From the IMG/VR virus record IMGVR_UViG_3300042992_001231, positions 1 to 48,066 of that record: DNA of 48,066 nucleotides; one strand, given 5' to 3'. Position numbers and translations under genes: made by a program. The notes beneath the pieces are model-generated. The model was given only the letters and a program-made list of their open reading frames with translations. It made no database searches and was not told where the DNA came from. This document shows, piece after piece, positions 31,783 to 40,458 of this stretch. Within the stretch, counting starts at the first letter, position 1. Each line of letters begins with the position of its first letter. This stretch comes from a virus.

Positions 31783-34700
31783 GGCTTACGCTTGCGAATG
31801 ATGGTGGTCACGCCCTTGCGCTTGGTGATGCGGGTGCCATCCGGCAGGATGGTTTCCTCCTCCTTGGCCTTGGCATCGGCACGCAGTGCCTTGACCTCGT
31901 TGGTCAGCTCCACCACCCTCTGCTCCAAGCGGTCGGTCTTCAGGTTCCCGCCCGTCAGATTGATGGCGCGTTCGTTCCTGTGGGTATCGGCAACGTCCTT
32001 CACCGCCTCATCGCTCATGCGGATGCCCATGGCCCCGAGGAAGGCTTTGAGATCCGGGGGGCGAAGGCTGGCAAGGTCGTCGTCGTTGATGGCCTCAATC
32101 ACAGGAGCGTACTTCCCGGCGCTCTTACGGTTCACGACGAACTCGTCCCGTTCGGCCTCGATCACCGTACCGCCCTGACTGTGGCGTTTGCCGCCCACCC
32201 ATCCCCCATCCTCGAACTGGTCCGGCTGGCTGGCCGCTCGGCTCTGGGCACGGACCTTGGCGAAGAATGCGTAGATGCTGGCAATCTGGGCGAAGGCCGC
32301 AATCAGTCCAACGCCGAACGGCAGGGTGCTGAAGGATGCGATAAGGTTGGCCGAGGAAGTCGCCAAGGCTGCCGCTTGTGTCACCGCATCGATGGCTACC
32401 TGCTTGCGGGCGATCTGCTGGCGTTCAGCGATGGCAACTTTGCGCTGCGCTGTTGCGTCCCGCTCGGCTTGATTCACCGCATCAATTTCTGCGCGGATGG
32501 CGTCCGAGTTGTTGGCGTAGCCTTCACGCTGGGCCTGAAGTTCGCGTTCGAGTTCCCCGGTGAGCTCCGACCGCCTGCGCTGGGCGTCCGCGATGATCTG
32601 GTCCGTTGCCTCAATACGGGCGTCCACCTCTGCCTGCTGGGCTTCCAGTCCGGCCGCGATGATTTCCTGCGTTGCGGCGAAGATGTCCGCGAAGGCACCC
32701 TGCACCCGTGCCTTGTCGGCCTCCTTCACTCCAAGCAGGTCCAGCAGGTCCAGCTTCACCGGGTTGTTGGAGAGCTCCGCACGGGCACGGGCGATTTCGG
32801 CCAGAATCACGGCAAGGTTGGCCCGTACCAGTTCAGCCTCCTTGCCGGTCTGCCCCTCGATGATCTTGAGCTGGGCCTGTGCGCTGGCCTCCTTGATCGC
32901 CAGCAGTTCGAGCTCCTTGCGCCGAGCAAACACCTTCTCGGGCTCCCCTTGATTCTGCAAGGCGTTCACCCGGGCAGTCTGGATCTGCTCGTCCAAGGCA
33001 ATGGCGGCCAAGGCGGTCTCACGTTCAAAGCGGGCCTTCTCCGCCACGATGAAGCGGCGGATCTCCACCTCATCCACACCGGCTTTGCGCAGGTCATCGG
33101 CTCTGGTGGTCAGTCCTTCGAGGAATGCCGCCCGTTCCCGTTCGTTGCTGTCCTCGATCAGTTCGATGCGCAGACGGGCCTGTTCCTGAAGAAGCTGATC
33201 CACGGCCTCCAAGTACCGCTCCTCGGCCAACAGGCGCAAGGCGTTGATCTGCTCCTGCTGCTGGGCCGGTAGGCGGATGTCGCCGTTGTCGATCAGCGCA
33301 TCGGCCCGGGCGTCCTTCTCGGCATCGCTAAGGTCCTGCCATGCCTGCACGCCAATCCGCTTCTGGAGTTCGATGGCCGCCAGCTTGCGCTCGAAGCCGC
33401 GCTGGAGTTCGTCCACCTCCTCCTGTGCCACTTCGCGCTCGATGCGTGCACGCTCGAAGGGGTCGTCCTGCCCGGCTGCTTCCCGCTGGGCGTCCAGCAG
33501 GCGGCGGGCAAGGTCCTTGGCCGCTTGGACCAGTTCATCGTTCAGTGCCTTTCGCTGCTGCGCGTTCTCCTTGGCGCGTTCCAGCGCCTCCTTTTCAATC
33601 TGGGCCAGTTCGTTCTCAGCGGCCCGACGCACTACAAGCGTTTGGCTGTAACTGTTGGAGGCTTCGGCAAGAATTCCATCAATCTGCTGCTGGCGGTCGC
33701 GGATCTCATCCACCTCAAGGTCGCCCGTAGCAATCAGCACATCCAGGCCCCGCTGGAGTTCGGCCGCGTCCTTTCGACGTGCGGCTGCCTTGGCGTTGAT
33801 GGCCTCGATCTCCGCGTTCGCGCTGTCCTGAACCAGACGCCTTGCCGTTGCGAAGTCTCCCTCGCTGGCTGCAATTCGCTGGCGTGCGATGTCAAGGTCC
33901 GTGAGCTGCTTGTCCAAGTCGATGGTTTGGTCGCTGATTCCCCGGAACTGGTTCAGGCTGTCGAACAGGTCGTCCCACTGCTTCATGGCCTTCTCCGCGT
34001 CATCCCCGGAGGTTGCCACCGCGATGGCCAGGGCACCCAAGGCCGCCACGATCAGGAAGATGGGGTTTGTGAGCAGTGACAGGGTGAAGGCTTTGACCGC
34101 TGTCGCCGCTGCTCGCCATCCGGTAGCCGATGCCGCAGCAGCAGTTCCGGCCGCAGCCGTTGCCGTACCGCTTGCCACCGTAGCCGCCGTCTGTGCCGCC
34201 GTGGCCGTGCTGGTGAGGCCCAAGGTCGCCCGCAGGGTCTTGAGCGCATCACCGAAGCCGCCCGTGAACTGCTGGAGGCTCTGCGTAGCGAACAGCAGGG
34301 ATTGGAAGCCGAAGATTACCTTCTGAAGGCCTTCGTTATCCCCCGCCAGCAGCCCGACCGACTGCTGAACGGCTGACAGGCCAGCCACAAGGGAGAACTG
34401 CAACTGATTGAACGCCTCGAACTTCTTGTCCGGGTTGAACGCATCGAACCGGGCGGTCAGGTCGCCCACCTCATCGGTCAATGCCGCCACCCGCTGCTGG
34501 GCCTTCAGTGCCTCCTCGCTGTCAAGGCCGAACTCCGCAGCCAAGGCACCGGCCTCCAACTTCGCGGCCCGAAGCTGCCTTTGCAGGCTGACCACCGGGT
34601 CGTTCACTTGCTTGAAGTCCGCAGACAGGTCCTCCGCCTCAACTCCGGCCGCAGCCAGTTCCTGCACAGCCTCGGCAATGGCCGCCACGAACTCCTCGCT

Positions 34701-35204
34701 TTCGATGCCCACGGCACGCACCTCATCGCGGATAGCATCGTACTCCGCTGCCGTCAGCTTCACGCTCTTGGCAATCTCCTGCTGGGACTTGACGGCGGTG
34801 GCCCCCAAGCTGGTGAGTGATGCCTTACCGCTGGTGGATGCAGTGCGGGCCGATGCCGCGATGGCCTCAAGGTTATCGGATGCCTTGGTCGTCTGGTCGG
34901 AGACTCCCTTGACGGATGCCTCCAGCCCCTTGGTGGATGCCGTGGCCGCGTCAATGCCCTTGACGAAGCCGCCCGTATTGGATGCCGCCACCGCCTTGCC
35001 CAGCGCCGTCACGACCTTGGTGCCACCCTCTACGGCCTTGCTGAACTGCTGCGCATCCTTGGCGCTGTCCTTTAGGTCCGCCTGGATGCCGTCAGTCGCC
35101 TTCCCGGTCTCGGTCCGAAGCTGCCCCACGGCCTGAGCCATTGCCCGAAGGTCGTCGAACAGACTTCCCGCCGCCTCGAACTCCAGTTCCACCTTCTTCG
35201 CCAT
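31779..35204 (-). CDS. Tape measure protein
   Basis: A 1141-residue protein with the tape-measure layout: long helical, Ala/Glu/Gln-rich coiled-coil regions and two hydrophobic stretches, around residue 375-400 (LSLLTNPIFLIVAALGALAI) and 960-1000 (AFAQIASIYAFFAKV). The length implies a tail of about 170 nm by the usual rule of roughly 0.15 nm per residue. Such proteins set siphovirus tail length and are ejected during infection. It starts inside the frameshift extension of the chaperone gene (113-bp overlap). The C-terminal WVGGKRHSQGGTVIEAERDE is a common feature in tape measures of Bacteroidota phages. Confidence 0.93.
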   Translation of the reverse strand: MAKKVELEFEAAGSLFDDLRAMAQAVGQLRTETGKATDGIQADLKDSAKDAQQFSKAVEGGTKVVTALGKAVAASNTGGFVKGIDAATASTKGLEASVKGVSDQTTKASDNLEAIAASARTASTSGKASLTSLGATAVKSQQEIAKSVKLTAAEYDAIRDEVRAVGIESEEFVAAIAEAVQELAAAGVEAEDLSADFKQVNDPVVSLQRQLRAAKLEAGALAAEFGLDSEEALKAQQRVAALTDEVGDLTARFDAFNPDKKFEAFNQLQFSLVAGLSAVQQSVGLLAGDNEGLQKVIFGFQSLLFATQSLQQFTGGFGDALKTLRATLGLTSTATAAQTAATVASGTATAAAGTAAAASATGWRAAATAVKAFTLSLLTNPIFLIVAALGALAIAVATSGDDAEKAMKQWDDLFDSLNQFRGISDQTIDLDKQLTDLDIARQRIAASEGDFATARRLVQDSANAEIEAINAKAAARRKDAAELQRGLDVLIATGDLEVDEIRDRQQQIDGILAEASNSYSQTLVVRRAAENELAQIEKEALERAKENAQQRKALNDELVQAAKDLARRLLDAQREAAGQDDPFERARIEREVAQEEVDELQRGFERKLAAIELQKRIGVQAWQDLSDAEKDARADALIDNGDIRLPAQQQEQINALRLLAEERYLEAVDQLLQEQARLRIELIEDSNERERAAFLEGLTTRADDLRKAGVDEVEIRRFIVAEKARFERETALAAIALDEQIQTARVNALQNQGEPEKVFARRKELELLAIKEASAQAQLKIIEGQTGKEAELVRANLAVILAEIARARAELSNNPVKLDLLDLLGVKEADKARVQGAFADIFAATQEIIAAGLEAQQAEVDARIEATDQIIADAQRRRSELTGELERELQAQREGYANNSDAIRAEIDAVNQAERDATAQRKVAIAERQQIARKQVAIDAVTQAAALATSSANLIASFSTLPFGVGLIAAFAQIASIYAFFAKVRAQSRAASQPDQFEDGGWVGGKRHSQGGTVIEAERDEFVVNRKSAGKYAPVIEAINDDDLASLRPPDLKAFLGAMGIRMSDEAVKDVADTHRNERAINLTGGNLKTDRLEQRVVELTNEVKALRADAKAKEEETILPDGTRITKRKGVTTIIRKRKP

Positions 35205-35948
35205 GGCCTTGTGCTTTTTTGATCGTTGCTGTCTTTTCCCGGATGTACTGCTGCTGTGCCCTCAGTGCGTAGAAGAAGTCGAACACGTCCATCGCCCTCC
35301 ACACGTTGGCCTCTCCCATCTTCCCATCGCTGATCGCTGCCATGAGGCCATGGTGTCGGGCCTTTATGCGGGCAATCCGCTGGGGGTAGAACTCGGGTGG
35401 CCCTGCGTGCTTTCCGCCTTCGTCGTCGCCCTTGGTGAAGAACTCAGGGAAGCGGCTCTGTAAGCCGCGAGAAAGCCGGGAATAGAACGCAGGGCAAAGC
35501 CGAAAAAATACCCCATGTCGATGCCCTCGGCCTTCCAGTCGTCAATCTTGTCCTGCACGGTCTGGTCGTCGATCGTGCGCAGGTCCTCCCCGTCACGGAC
35601 CAAGAACAGGGCGCACAGCTTGAGGACCGCGTGGGGCTGGGTGGTGCCCACAAGGGTGCATCCAATCGAAAGGTCATGGAGCAGGACAGCCATCTCAGCA
35701 AACACCTTCTTTCCGGTGGCCACCTCGTTGCACAGTTCAAAGGCCCGGTTGATGCCCCCTTGAATCTCCTCGAAGGTGCGGCCGATGCCAATCTCCGCCT
35801 GGTACAGTTCGTAGGCTTCGTATCGTTCGACCGTCAGGGATGTGACAGCCGTGTACCGCTTGCCGTTGGCATCGAAGGACCGGGTTTCGGGGTCCAGCTT
35901 GCGAAGGCCCACCCAGGTGTGCTCACTTACATTAGGTTCTTGATCCAT
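35092..35948 (-). CDS. Tail assembly chaperone, frameshifted long form (G-T type)
   Basis: A -1 shift on TTTTTTC (35508-35502) would join the first 149 codons of the 35948 gene to a -1 frame that stays open for 136 residues and ends at 35092, inside the tape-measure start. The downstream frame reads RFPEFFTKGDDEGGKH, then PQRIARIKARHHGL and DVFDFFYALRAQQQYIREK, which looks like real protein. This is the lambda G/GT arrangement, where the long form binds the tape measure. The exact slip point is inferred; a site nearer 35455 would keep more of the short-form sequence. Confidence 0.65.
35364..35948 (-). CDS. Tail assembly chaperone, short form (G type)
   Basis: A 194-residue protein from ATG 35948. 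It is alpha/beta, with KRYTAVTSLTVERYEAYELY, an acidic region DLRTIDDQTVQDKIDDWKAE and a DMGYFFGFALRSIPGFL segment. Ending Ser/Thr/Pro-rich without clear structure, its last part may simply be the unshifted tail. Position directly before the tape measure is the standard place for this family. It overlaps the upstream membrane-protein gene by 22 bp. Confidence 0.75.
   Translation of the reverse strand: MDQEPNVSEHTWVGLRKLDPETRSFDANGKRYTAVTSLTVERYEAYELYQAEIGIGRTFEEIQGGINRAFELCNEVATGKKVFAEMAVLLHDLSIGCTLVGTTQPHAVLKLCALFLVRDGEDLRTIDDQTVQDKIDDWKAEGIDMGYFFGFALRSIPGFLAAYRAASLSSSPRATTKAESTQGHPSSTPSGLPA
35502..35508 (-). promoter_or_regulatory. Slippery heptamer for -1 frameshift
   Basis: TTTTTTC on the minus strand is placed as T-TTT-TTC in the zero frame (codons TAT TTT TTC), a classical X-XXY-YYZ slippery site. 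It is followed by GC-rich sequence that could pair. Confidence 0.6.
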
Positions 35949-36277
35949 CGGTAGAGTGCTGTTATGGCGTGGGCGAAGATAACGGCACTGCACGCGGCGA
36001 ACAGGTGGGCAGCGATGGATAGCAGTTCGCAAGACCAAGGCAGCACGATGGAGAAGGACCATAGGGCCAGTTGCCCGCTGAAGCAGTTTTGACAGCTACC
36101 CAGTGGGGAGGCGATCCACGATGTCCATCCGCCGCGCTCATGTGCCCATCGCAGCAGGTCGAACCACTTGTTCAGGGGCGTATCATTCTCGGCCAGCACT
36201 ACGGCATAGACCACACCTACGAAGGCGCAGGCAAGGCCCCAAAGGAAAGCCGTCAGTATCAGCACCGCAGCGGTCAT
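35927..36277 (-). CDS. Membrane protein with CxxC motif
   Basis: A 116-residue protein with transmembrane segments at about residues 3-28 and 69-108 and a conserved-looking loop GSCQNCFSGQLALWSF between them. The CxxCxxxW pattern resembles small DUF1360-like membrane proteins found in phages of this host group. Its place inside the tail operon is odd. Function unknown. Confidence 0.65.
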   Translation of the reverse strand: MTAAVLILTAFLWGLACAFVGVVYAVVLAENDTPLNKWFDLLRWAHERGGWTSWIASPLGSCQNCFSGQLALWSFSIVLPWSCELLSIAAHLFAACSAVIFAHAITALYRWIKNLM

Positions 36278-36495
36278 GGCAGAAGTTCTTGCGGCCAGTC
36301 GGGCGGCTGTGCATTGATCGGTCGGTAAAAGATGCTTTCGGCGGTCTCGTACCAGTCGCCGATGCCCGCGTTGCCGTTGGCGTCCAGCACCACCGAATCA
36401 TGTGTGAAAGCATAGGTCCAATCCGGAGCAGCCACCGGATCCCACTCCACCACGTTGAGGACGTATCCCGATTTGATCACAGCGTATCGTGCCAT
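36274..36495 (-). CDS. Small protein next to adhesin, possible fibre chaperone
   Basis: A 73-residue protein beginning MARYAVIKSGYVLNVVEWD, a strand-rich opening often seen in small proteins encoded next to phage fibres, and containing DWTYAFTHDSVVLDANGNAG. It follows the glycine-rich adhesin-like gene by 4 bp. A fibre-assembly or cap role is inferred from context. Confidence 0.55.
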   Translation of the reverse strand: MARYAVIKSGYVLNVVEWDPVAAPDWTYAFTHDSVVLDANGNAGIGDWYETAESIFYRPINAQPPDWPQELLP

Positions 36496-36499
36496 GCTG

Positions 36500-38875
36500 T
36501 TAGATTTTGTAGATCTCGTAAACGTACACTATCCCAGCACCGCCGTTGCCACCATCACCGCTGATGCCATCACCAACGCCGACCGTGCCACCGCCGCCGC
36601 CGCCACCACCTGCGGAGATAGTACCATTCCCGCCGTTACCAGCATTGGCTATTGCCGTACCTGCACCGCCTCCTCCACCACCGCCGCCAGCACCATTGGT
36701 TGTTGCGACACCATAGGAAGATAGCAGGGTCAGAACGATATTGCCCGTTCCGTCTCCTCCATTGCCAGCACCTGTTGCGCCCAACGCCCCACCGCCAGTT
36801 AAAGCAGTTCCGTTCCAAACATCGCCGCCCGCTCTTGCGGCAGTTGTGTTACCACCGACTTGTCTTGATCCAGCATTGCCACCCGGAGCGCCACCCGGAG
36901 CGCGGCTGTTGTTGGTAGTAAACTGAGGAACACCCGTTGTCGGCCAATAATATCCCGCACACCCACCTACGTTGCCAGCTCGCATAGCTGGATGTCCAAG
37001 CATAATGTTAGATCCTTTCCGTGGCGTACAGCCTGCTATGTCACGCCCTGTTTCGGCACCAATTCCTACGGCTCCACCCAATGCAACAACGTGCGTTCCG
37101 AACGAAGCATCACCGCCAAGGGTGCCAGCGATACCATCACCTGCCGTGTTGCGACCGGGCGCACCAGCACCGCCAGTAGGGACGGTCACAGCCTCCGTGC
37201 CACCCAGCGATGCCGCGGCGATAAAGTCCCACACCACCCAACCGCCACCACCGCCTGATCCGCCTGTTGCCTGTACTGTTGTACCCGCTCGCAGGTCACC
37301 ACATTCACCACCACCACCAGCACCCACGCACACGACGAACGCGCCGACGAACGATGCGTCAGCTGGCTTGTTCCAGGTATCGCTGGCCGTGTACTCTCGA
37401 AGAACGTTAGCGGGTGCTGCCACCACCCATGCACCGCTCACCAGCGAGCCTACATCGTTGCCGTTGCTGTCGTGCACATCCACAGGTGCCGTGGCTCCGC
37501 AAGGGTCGGCCACCGTGCCATACGTCGTGCCGTTGATGGTCACCGTCAGGTCCGCACACGGCACTTCGTTGCCACCGCAGTAGGCACCGATGGTAGCCTG
37601 TTGAACCGTCACACTGGTCGCGCTCCAGTCCGCAAGCCATGGGAAGGTCTCACTTCCCAACGCAGCATCCACATCGCTGCCGGGCTTCACCAGCCTCCAC
37701 CGCGTGCCAGTGTACTCAAGGTTGTGCGAGCCGTCCAACGTATAGATCTCCCGGCCGTTCAGCGTGCCTGTAACGAGATAGGTTCCGGTCACGCTACCAC
37801 CGTCCTGCACATAGGCCGCATCGAGCAACGTGCCGCAGTCAAGGTTTCCCGTCGCACCGCTAGGAACAGTCAGCACAGGCAGACCGTCGAAGGTCACGTC
37901 AGCGTCAGGAGCAACAAGGTCCAGCGATGCGCCACAAGGGTCAACGACCACGCCCGATTCCAGTTCGGTATCGTCGGTGTTGACCAGCGTGTACGAAAGG
38001 TCATCACACGGCGGGCATTCGGGAACCACCCATTGACCGCCTATCAACTCGCCTACGGGAACATCGCCCTGCACTACTTCGACCGAAGCAATCCCACCGC
38101 AAGGGTCTTCGATGGTAGCATACGGCTCACCGTTCACACGAACAGACAGCGGGTCGCACTCCCCGCCATCGCAATCCAAGCACTCAGGACCAAGCTGCTC
38201 CGTTGTCAGGCCCGTCACCGGATCCGTGAGCTCGTCGCAGGTGAACTCCGATGGATTGCGGCGCTTCTTTGTCACCGGAGGCGTCCAGCAGGCATCGTCA
38301 TCGGGTACCGGGGCCTCCTCGCAGCCAGGCTTGATTCGGTAAGTGGCCGTAATGTCAACCGCAAAGGCATCAAAGGGCCAGAGCAGGTACTGACGTGCTG
38401 CTTCCGGGTAGGTGTACTGGCTGAATATCGATGCACCCCGCTGGGGGAATCCATCGACCTGGTGATTCAGCCCGATCAGCGTGTCCGTGTTATACGGCTG
38501 CCCCACGTTCAGGTCGTTCACGAACTGCTCAATGATGCGGTCCGCTGCGTTCGGGTCGCTGCCAAACTTGGCGGTATTCACCCAACAGACCAAACGGAGC
38601 GATGCTGAGTAGAATGTTCCGCGTGTGCGCGTGGATTCGCGGGTCGTTCCACGGTCCTCGAAGTACACCATGCACCCGTATCGGTCATCCGGCACCATGT
38701 CGCGGATCGTGGCAGGGTCGCAGGCATATGCCTCGTCAACGTCACCGGCCACCGGGATCACGATCTCCTTGCCTTCACGCTGCTGCCTGGCAACGCGGGT
38801 AAGCCCGCCGATTTTGTCCACGTAAGTGAACGCGGCGATGCGGTCCTTGAGGATGGTGGCGATGCGGTGGATCAT
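36500..38875 (-). CDS. Tail-completion domain fused to glycine-rich adhesin
   Basis: A 791-residue protein. Residues 1-190 (MIHRIATILKDRIAAFTYVD, GTFYSASLRLVCWVN, LNVGQPYNTDTLIG) look like a neck or tail-terminator-type domain. Residues about 200-540 hold repeated segments of the form VRVNGEPYATIEDPCGG, TVNGTTYGTVADPCG and VVDPCGA, probably tandem beta domains. From about 560 the protein is very glycine-rich (runs of 8 Gly) and ends GAGIVYVYEIYKI, as in phage tail-tip adhesins whose polyglycine loops touch the receptor. A fusion of a neck-type domain with a receptor-binding part would be unusual. Confidence 0.7.
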   Translation of the reverse strand: MIHRIATILKDRIAAFTYVDKIGGLTRVARQQREGKEIVIPVAGDVDEAYACDPATIRDMVPDDRYGCMVYFEDRGTTRESTRTRGTFYSASLRLVCWVNTAKFGSDPNAADRIIEQFVNDLNVGQPYNTDTLIGLNHQVDGFPQRGASIFSQYTYPEAARQYLLWPFDAFAVDITATYRIKPGCEEAPVPDDDACWTPPVTKKRRNPSEFTCDELTDPVTGLTTEQLGPECLDCDGGECDPLSVRVNGEPYATIEDPCGGIASVEVVQGDVPVGELIGGQWVVPECPPCDDLSYTLVNTDDTELESGVVVDPCGASLDLVAPDADVTFDGLPVLTVPSGATGNLDCGTLLDAAYVQDGGSVTGTYLVTGTLNGREIYTLDGSHNLEYTGTRWRLVKPGSDVDAALGSETFPWLADWSATSVTVQQATIGAYCGGNEVPCADLTVTINGTTYGTVADPCGATAPVDVHDSNGNDVGSLVSGAWVVAAPANVLREYTASDTWNKPADASFVGAFVVCVGAGGGGECGDLRAGTTVQATGGSGGGGGWVVWDFIAAASLGGTEAVTVPTGGAGAPGRNTAGDGIAGTLGGDASFGTHVVALGGAVGIGAETGRDIAGCTPRKGSNIMLGHPAMRAGNVGGCAGYYWPTTGVPQFTTNNSRAPGGAPGGNAGSRQVGGNTTAARAGGDVWNGTALTGGGALGATGAGNGGDGTGNIVLTLLSSYGVATTNGAGGGGGGGGAGTAIANAGNGGNGTISAGGGGGGGGTVGVGDGISGDGGNGGAGIVYVYEIYKI

Positions 38876-38878
38876 CGG

Positions 38879-39115
38879 TTAAAATCCCGAGTGTTTCTTT
38901 GCGGAAGACACCTCATCGTCGGCCTCAACAACGTGCCGGAGAGCGCGTTGAAGGTCGTACTTCACAATCGGGTCGGTTGCAGCAGCGAGCGCCCGCTGAA
39001 GAGCCTGCCCATAGCTTGCCCCGAGCGCTTCCAATCGCTGCGCCGTTTGAGGATCGAACCCAGTCCCCTTCGAACCTGCTGGTACCGCCTTGCCGCCTTG
39101 GTATTTTACTGCCAT
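38879..39115 (-). CDS. Tagged small protein 5 (MAVKYQGGKAVP)
   Basis: A 78-residue protein with the N-terminal tag MAVKYQGGKAVP shared by five small genes here. The rest is two predicted helices (FDPQTAQRLEALGASYG, then KYDLQRALRHVVEAD). The leader (GACCTACAACG) is A-rich and lacks a Shine-Dalgarno. It lies between the adhesin-like gene and a neck protein. Function unknown; the tag could direct a common binding, packaging or processing step. Confidence 0.75.
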   Translation of the reverse strand: MAVKYQGGKAVPAGSKGTGFDPQTAQRLEALGASYGQALQRALAAATDPIVKYDLQRALRHVVEADDEVSSAKKHSGF

Positions 39116-39127
39116 CGTTGTAGGTCT

Positions 39128-39655
39128 TTATGATTCAAGAAATCGTTCTGCGAACCCGGTCATCCGCTCTTTGCTGTCGGCCCCCAGTTCGTTTACTTCT
39201 TTCTCAGACAGGCTGAACCAGTCCTTCCGGTAGTTGTCGTTGCCCTCCATCTTGCCCCGCGTCTCCTCCGTGCGGCCCGTCACAATCACCTTGACACCCT
39301 TGTCCGTGTCAATCACTTCGGTCAGCCCGATGTTCGAGAGCATCCGCCCAGTGAGCGTGAAGTTCACGAATCCCGTAAAGCGACCGACCGGCTGGTCACC
39401 AGATGCCGGTGCCGTGGCCCGACGTGCCCGCTGCTTGGCCGACTTGTTGCCGCCGACCGCCTGGCGCTTGAACGCTTCGTATGCTGGCGTGTATGGAGTG
39501 AATGGCGTCCCGTTCTGGTCCCTCCCCGTCTCGCTTACCCGCTGGATGACCTTGGAAAGCCCGTCCGTGGCGACCGTCTCCATCTCGGTGCGTAGCGCAC
39601 TCTGAAGGACAGGCACCAACTCGTTCAGGCGGGCTTCAAGGTCCTGGAGGGTCAT
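39128..39655 (-). CDS. Neck / tail-completion protein (HK97 gp10-like)
   Basis: A 175-residue protein, basic and helical at the N-terminus (LQDLEARLNELVPVLQSALR), with GRDQNGTPFTPYTPAYEAFK, then basic residues, and TGFVNFTLTGRMLSNIGLTE. This order, with a TGRML segment, is typical of the virion-morphogenesis/HK97 gp10 family at head-tail joints. It overlaps the next tagged gene by 4 bp. Confidence 0.72.
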   Translation of the reverse strand: MTLQDLEARLNELVPVLQSALRTEMETVATDGLSKVIQRVSETGRDQNGTPFTPYTPAYEAFKRQAVGGNKSAKQRARRATAPASGDQPVGRFTGFVNFTLTGRMLSNIGLTEVIDTDKGVKVIVTGRTEETRGKMEGNDNYRKDWFSLSEKEVNELGADSKERMTGFAERFLES

Positions 39656-39885
39656 GGGTTGATGCGCTTGGTCTTCATGTCCTGATCCAGCGCCATGGTC
39701 AGGTCATTCATTGCTCTGGTAACGGCAGGGCTGAAGTTACCTCCAGCCTTCCGCTTCGCATCGTAAAGCATAACCATGGCCCTCTTCGCATCGCGATATG
39801 CCTGAGCGAACTGCTCGTACTCCTCGACGTCATTTTGAGAATTACGGGCTGGAACGGCCTTGCCGCCTTGGTATCTCAATGCCAT
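39652..39885 (-). CDS. Tagged small protein 4 (MALRYQGGKAVP)
   Basis: A 77-residue protein with the shared tag (MALRYQGGKAVP), then two helices (YEQFAQAYRDAKRAMVMLYD, then VTRAMNDLTMALDQDMK). Leader ACACAAACACCTACAACG is nearly the same as that of the 15685 gene. Codons in the tag differ synonymously from the other copies, so the protein sequence, not just the DNA, seems to be kept. Confidence 0.75.
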   Translation of the reverse strand: MALRYQGGKAVPARNSQNDVEEYEQFAQAYRDAKRAMVMLYDAKRKAGGNFSPAVTRAMNDLTMALDQDMKTKRINP

Positions 39886-39933
39886 CGTTGTAGGTGTTTG
39901 TGTTTACGGGTTAATGGCTTAGAGGGTCATGGG

Positions 39934-40122
39934 TCACTCCTTGATCAGCATTTGCGCTTCCACCACGCGGGTGATTGCGTTCTGAAGGATTCCGCTCAGG
40001 CGGTTGGCCTTGGCGCGGTCCATGCCCGGAATCCGTCCGACCTGCTGTTGGATGGCCTCTAGTTGGTCCAAGGCGTCGTCCATCTTTCTCGCAACCATGG
40101 AGGCTTCCCGTGAGTTACCCAC
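39934..40122 (-). CDS. Probable tagless member of the tagged family
   Basis: A 62-residue protein from GTG 40122 (ATG 40098 is an alternative). It starts GNSREASMVARKMDDALDQL and has two helices like the tagged proteins (second helix AKANRLSGILQNAITRVVEA). The in-frame codons just upstream read IIPVGNS, matching only the end of the tag, and are preceded by a stop codon, so the tag appears lost or truncated. Flanked by tagged genes on both sides. Confidence 0.6.
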   Translation of the reverse strand: MGNSREASMVARKMDDALDQLEAIQQQVGRIPGMDRAKANRLSGILQNAITRVVEAQMLIKE

Positions 40123-40151
40123 CGGTATGATTCAAGGAATTGGGTCATGGG

Positions 40152-40457
40152 TTACGCTTTCACCAGGTAGTGACGGCGCATGAATTGCTCAAGCGTTTCT
40201 CCGTCCATGATGTCCTTGAAGATGATACCCTCTTTGGTGGTCTTGCCAAGTGCCACCATGGTCCTTTGCATCCTGATCCCAACCCTTGAATCGTGATACC
40301 CGGGCTGTTCTTGGATGTTCATCGGCTCAAGGAAGAAGCCAGGCGGCATTGTCGTCTCCTTGAGTTTTTTGGGGAGACCCATTAAGATCTTTCTTGCGTT
40401 CTCAAGGGCTGGGACCCTGAATGGTACCGCCTTGCCTCCTTGGAATTTCACTGCCAT
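40152..40457 (-). CDS. Tagged small protein 3 (MAVKFQGGKAVP)
   Basis: A 101-residue protein with the tag MAVKFQGGKAVP. The body differs from the other members: after a Lys-rich helix (ENARKILMGLPKKLKET) it has a Pro/Gly-rich part (PPGFFLEPMNIQEQPGYHD) and a C-terminal basic helix. It is the longest member and may have a different partner while sharing the tag. Confidence 0.75.
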   Translation of the reverse strand: MAVKFQGGKAVPFRVPALENARKILMGLPKKLKETTMPPGFFLEPMNIQEQPGYHDSRVGIRMQRTMVALGKTTKEGIIFKDIMDGETLEQFMRRHYLVKA

Positions 40458-40458
40458 G

